Notes under the pieces: generated by a model
The model's input: only the letters and a program-made list of their open reading frames with translations
The model's database searches: none
What the model was told of the DNA's origin: nothing
Shown: positions 5,076 to 6,930 of the stretch, piece after piece
Layout: every line of letters begins with the position of its first letter
Position numbering within the stretch: position 1 is the first letter of the stretch
Assembly (NCBI GenBank): GCA_017962285.1
Contig: JAGCVR010000180.1
Location: 1-6,930 of the forward strand
Length of the DNA stretch: 6,930 nucleotides
Direction: 5' to 3'
From: Muribaculaceae bacterium
Lineage (GTDB): Bacteria; Bacteroidota; Bacteroidia; Bacteroidales; Muribaculaceae
Program-made: the position numbers and the translations under genes

Positions 5076-6930
5076 TTAGTGGGCGTCGAGCCAGTTTGTG
5101 GCGGCGGCGTGCGATGCCGTTAGGCGCACTTTCCCGCTGTAAGCGCCCTCCATTTCCTCGACCACGATTCGCTGAACGAGTTCCAATTCCTGCGGAACCA
5201 CGTCAAAATTCAGTTCGTCGTGCACCTGAAGAATCATTTTCGACTTCAGCCCCTCTTCACGGAATCTTCGCCAGATGCGTACCATTGCAATCTTTATGAT
5301 GTCGGCAGCAGAGCCCTGGATGGGGGCATTTGTGGCATTGCGCTCACTGAAACTGCGCACCACCGCATTACGGGAGTTGATGTCGGGCAATAGGCGACGA
5401 CGGCCGTGAATTGTGGTTACATAGCCTTTCTCACGCGCCGTTTTCACCTGATTGTCAATATAGATCTGCACCAATGGGAATGTGGCGAAATACCCGTCGA
5501 TGAGCATTTTAGCCTCGGAGCGCGGTATCTGGAGACGCTCGCTCAGACCGAAAGCCGAAATACCGTAGAGTATGCCGAAATTGGCGGTCTTGGCGCGCCG
5601 GCGCTGTTCCGGTGTTACCGACTCGATTGTTTCGTGATAGATTTTTGCCGCGGTGATGGCATGGATGTCGTGTCCCTCGCGGAATGCCTCAAGCATAGTG
5701 GGGTCGCCGCTGAGGTCGGCAACAAGTCGCAATTCTATCTGCGAATAATCGGCACTGAAGAACACATTTCCGTCGGTGGGAATAAAGGCTCGTCGGATTT
5801 CCCGTCCCTCCTCGGTACGGACCGGTATGTTCTGGAGGTTTGGGTTGACGCTCGAGAGGCGTCCGGTTGCCGTAACGGTCTGGTTGAATGTGGTGTGAAT
5901 CCGTCCCGTCCTAGGACTGATAAGTGCCGGCAACGCATTAACATAAGTGGACAGCAGTTTTCTTATCCCTCTGAGTTCAAGGATTTTACCCACAAGCGGG
6001 TGACGATCCTGCAAACGAAGCAGGATTTCCTCGGTTGTGGAATACTGACCGGTGCGGGTCTTTTTCGCCTTTGAGTCAATTTTCAGCCGGTCGAACAGGA
6101 TTTCACCCACTTGTGCCGGCGATGCCGTGTTGAACGTAACTCCGGCAAGGTTGTAACACTCCTCTTCAAGTTTGGCGACTTGTCCCGTGAGAGAAAACGA
6201 GTATTCATTGAGTGATGCCACATCGATTCGCACCCCGGCAATTTCCATATCTGCAAGTACCGGTATCAGCGGCAGCTCGATTTCCGTGAGAAGCGATGTC
6301 ATCCCGTTCTCGGCGATGGCACTGTTCAACGGTTCCATCAAAGCCAGACACATATCGGCCTGCTCACAGAAATAATCGGCAACCGACTCGGGATTCATCT
6401 GACTGAGAGCGAGACTGCCTTTTCCTTTCGAGAACACTCGCCCCTCATTAATCGCCTCATAGTTAAGCAAGTTTCCTGCTATGACGGCGGTGGAGTGAGT
6501 CCGCTCCGGCTGGAGCAGATAATGAGCCACCGCCACGTCGTAGTAGGGTGCGGTGAATTCAATCCCGAGACAATGCAGCATCACCTTCATCCGCTTAATG
6601 TCGTTACCGATTATGGTGGTGTTCCCGGCAAACAGCGGAGCAATCGCCTGCAACACCCACCCGAAGCCATCGAGAGGAAAATAATATGCCTTGCGCGGGT
6701 CGGCACAGACTGCGATTCCCACAAGATTTGCCCTCATCGCCCCATCGCCCTCTGCCGCGAAACACACCCCGACAGTCTTTTTCGTCAGGATTTCCTGCAC
6801 CACTCCGTTCATTTCGGACGAATCAACCAAAACCTTGTAATCATGCGGTTTTGACGCGAGAGATTCCCGTTGCTGAAACGACGGTTTCACCTCAACATCG
6901 CCGCCGGTTTCATAGAAGCCGAAAAGCGAC
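5076..6930 (-). CDS. polA: DNA polymerase I, C-terminal part (5' end beyond the window)
   Basis: DNA polymerase I fills gaps during Okazaki-fragment maturation and excision repair. The frame is open from the right edge to TAA at 5076, 617 residues; the N-terminal 5' nuclease domain lies outside. A GTG at 6890 is internal, since in-frame linker codons (FGFYETGGDVEV) continue upstream to the edge. First comes a 3'-5' exonuclease-like domain (about 6830-6330), then a complete family A polymerase domain: TGRLSSVNPNLQNIPVR, motif A DYSQIELR (catalytic Asp at 5751-5753), motif B RRRAKTANFGILYG (nucleotide-binding Lys at 5589-5591 and the usual Phe and Tyr), and motif C QVHDE (catalytic Asp at 5217-5219). 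Polymerase activity is expected. In the exonuclease domain, the sites matching E. coli Asp355 and Asp424 are Ala (FAAE, 6756-6758) and Met (IKRM, 6588-6590), while the equivalents of Glu357 and Asp501 remain, so proofreading is probably lost. Its stop is 18 bases from that of prmC. Confidence 0.97.
   Translation of the reverse strand, partial: SLFGFYETGGDVEVKPSFQQRESLASKPHDYKVLVDSSEMNGVVQEILTKKTVGVCFAAEGDGAMRANLVGIAVCADPRKAYYFPLDGFGWVLQAIAPLFAGNTTIIGNDIKRMKVMLHCLGIEFTAPYYDVAVAHYLLQPERTHSTAVIAGNLLNYEAINEGRVFSKGKGSLALSQMNPESVADYFCEQADMCLALMEPLNSAIAENGMTSLLTEIELPLIPVLADMEIAGVRIDVASLNEYSFSLTGQVAKLEEECYNLAGVTFNTASPAQVGEILFDRLKIDSKAKKTRTGQYSTTEEILLRLQDRHPLVGKILELRGIRKLLSTYVNALPALISPRTGRIHTTFNQTVTATGRLSSVNPNLQNIPVRTEEGREIRRAFIPTDGNVFFSADYSQIELRLVADLSGDPTMLEAFREGHDIHAITAAKIYHETIESVTPEQRRRAKTANFGILYGISAFGLSERLQIPRSEAKMLIDGYFATFPLVQIYIDNQVKTAREKGYVTTIHGRRRLLPDINSRNAVVRSFSERNATNAPIQGSAADIIKIAMVRIWRRFREEGLKSKMILQVHDELNFDVVPQELELVQRIVVEEMEGAYSGKVRLTASHAAATNWLDAH

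Noticed and set aside
5057..5077. AACC...GGTT as a bidirectional terminator between prmC and polA.
   Set aside because: Only four or five base pairs form before mismatches, and neither side has a T-run.
5406..6074. A 222-codon open frame on the plus strand.
   Set aside because: It lies entirely antisense to conserved polA motifs, shows no recognisable domain and is explained by the codon composition of polA.
6888..6890. GTG at 6890 as the start of a short, exonuclease-less polymerase gene.
   Set aside because: In-frame codons continue to the window edge with linker-like sequence typical of full-length polA, so this is an internal codon of a partial gene.

Overview
The window reads as ordinary chromosomal DNA from a member of the Bacteroidales (phylum Bacteroidota). 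The evidence is a Bacteroidota-style TolC-family outer-membrane protein, a secreted GH92 mannosidase, matches to the Bacteroidota -7 promoter element (TAnnTTTG), A-rich leaders in place of Shine-Dalgarno sequences, and genes of roughly balanced G+C separated by very AT-rich gaps. A gut or oral lineage such as Muribaculaceae, Prevotellaceae or Bacteroidaceae fits, but I cannot choose among them from one window.

Layout from left to right. Positions 1-1306 (minus) hold nearly all of a TolC-family efflux protein whose C-terminus runs off the left edge. A 51-base AT-rich gap separates it from a 177-residue SpoU/TrmH-family RNA 2'-O-methyltransferase at 1358-1891 (minus), which lies upstream of it in the same direction. 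The 62-base intergenic region 1892-1953 is a divergent control region. At its centre is a perfect 8+1+8 palindrome (1911-1927) whose two arms each contain TAAATTTG, one per strand. To the right, on the plus strand, come a secreted GH92 glycosidase (1954-4215) and then prmC (4212-5057), which overlaps the GH92 stop by four bases (ATGA). An 18-base gap leads to polA, which converges from the right (5076 to beyond 6930, minus). Its 5' nuclease domain lies outside the window.

Functionally these are mostly housekeeping genes (RNA modification, release-factor methylation, DNA polymerase I) next to an envelope efflux component and a periplasmic or secreted mannosidase. Nothing ties them into one pathway. 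I see no tRNA or rRNA gene, CRISPR array, insertion sequence, phage gene or toxin-antitoxin pair, and no convincing new system. The points most worth checking are four: DNA polymerase I lacks two of the four usual 3'-5' exonuclease metal ligands; the symmetric divergent promoter; the translational coupling of a mannosidase gene to prmC; and the unusual N-terminal and catalytic motifs of the GH92 protein.
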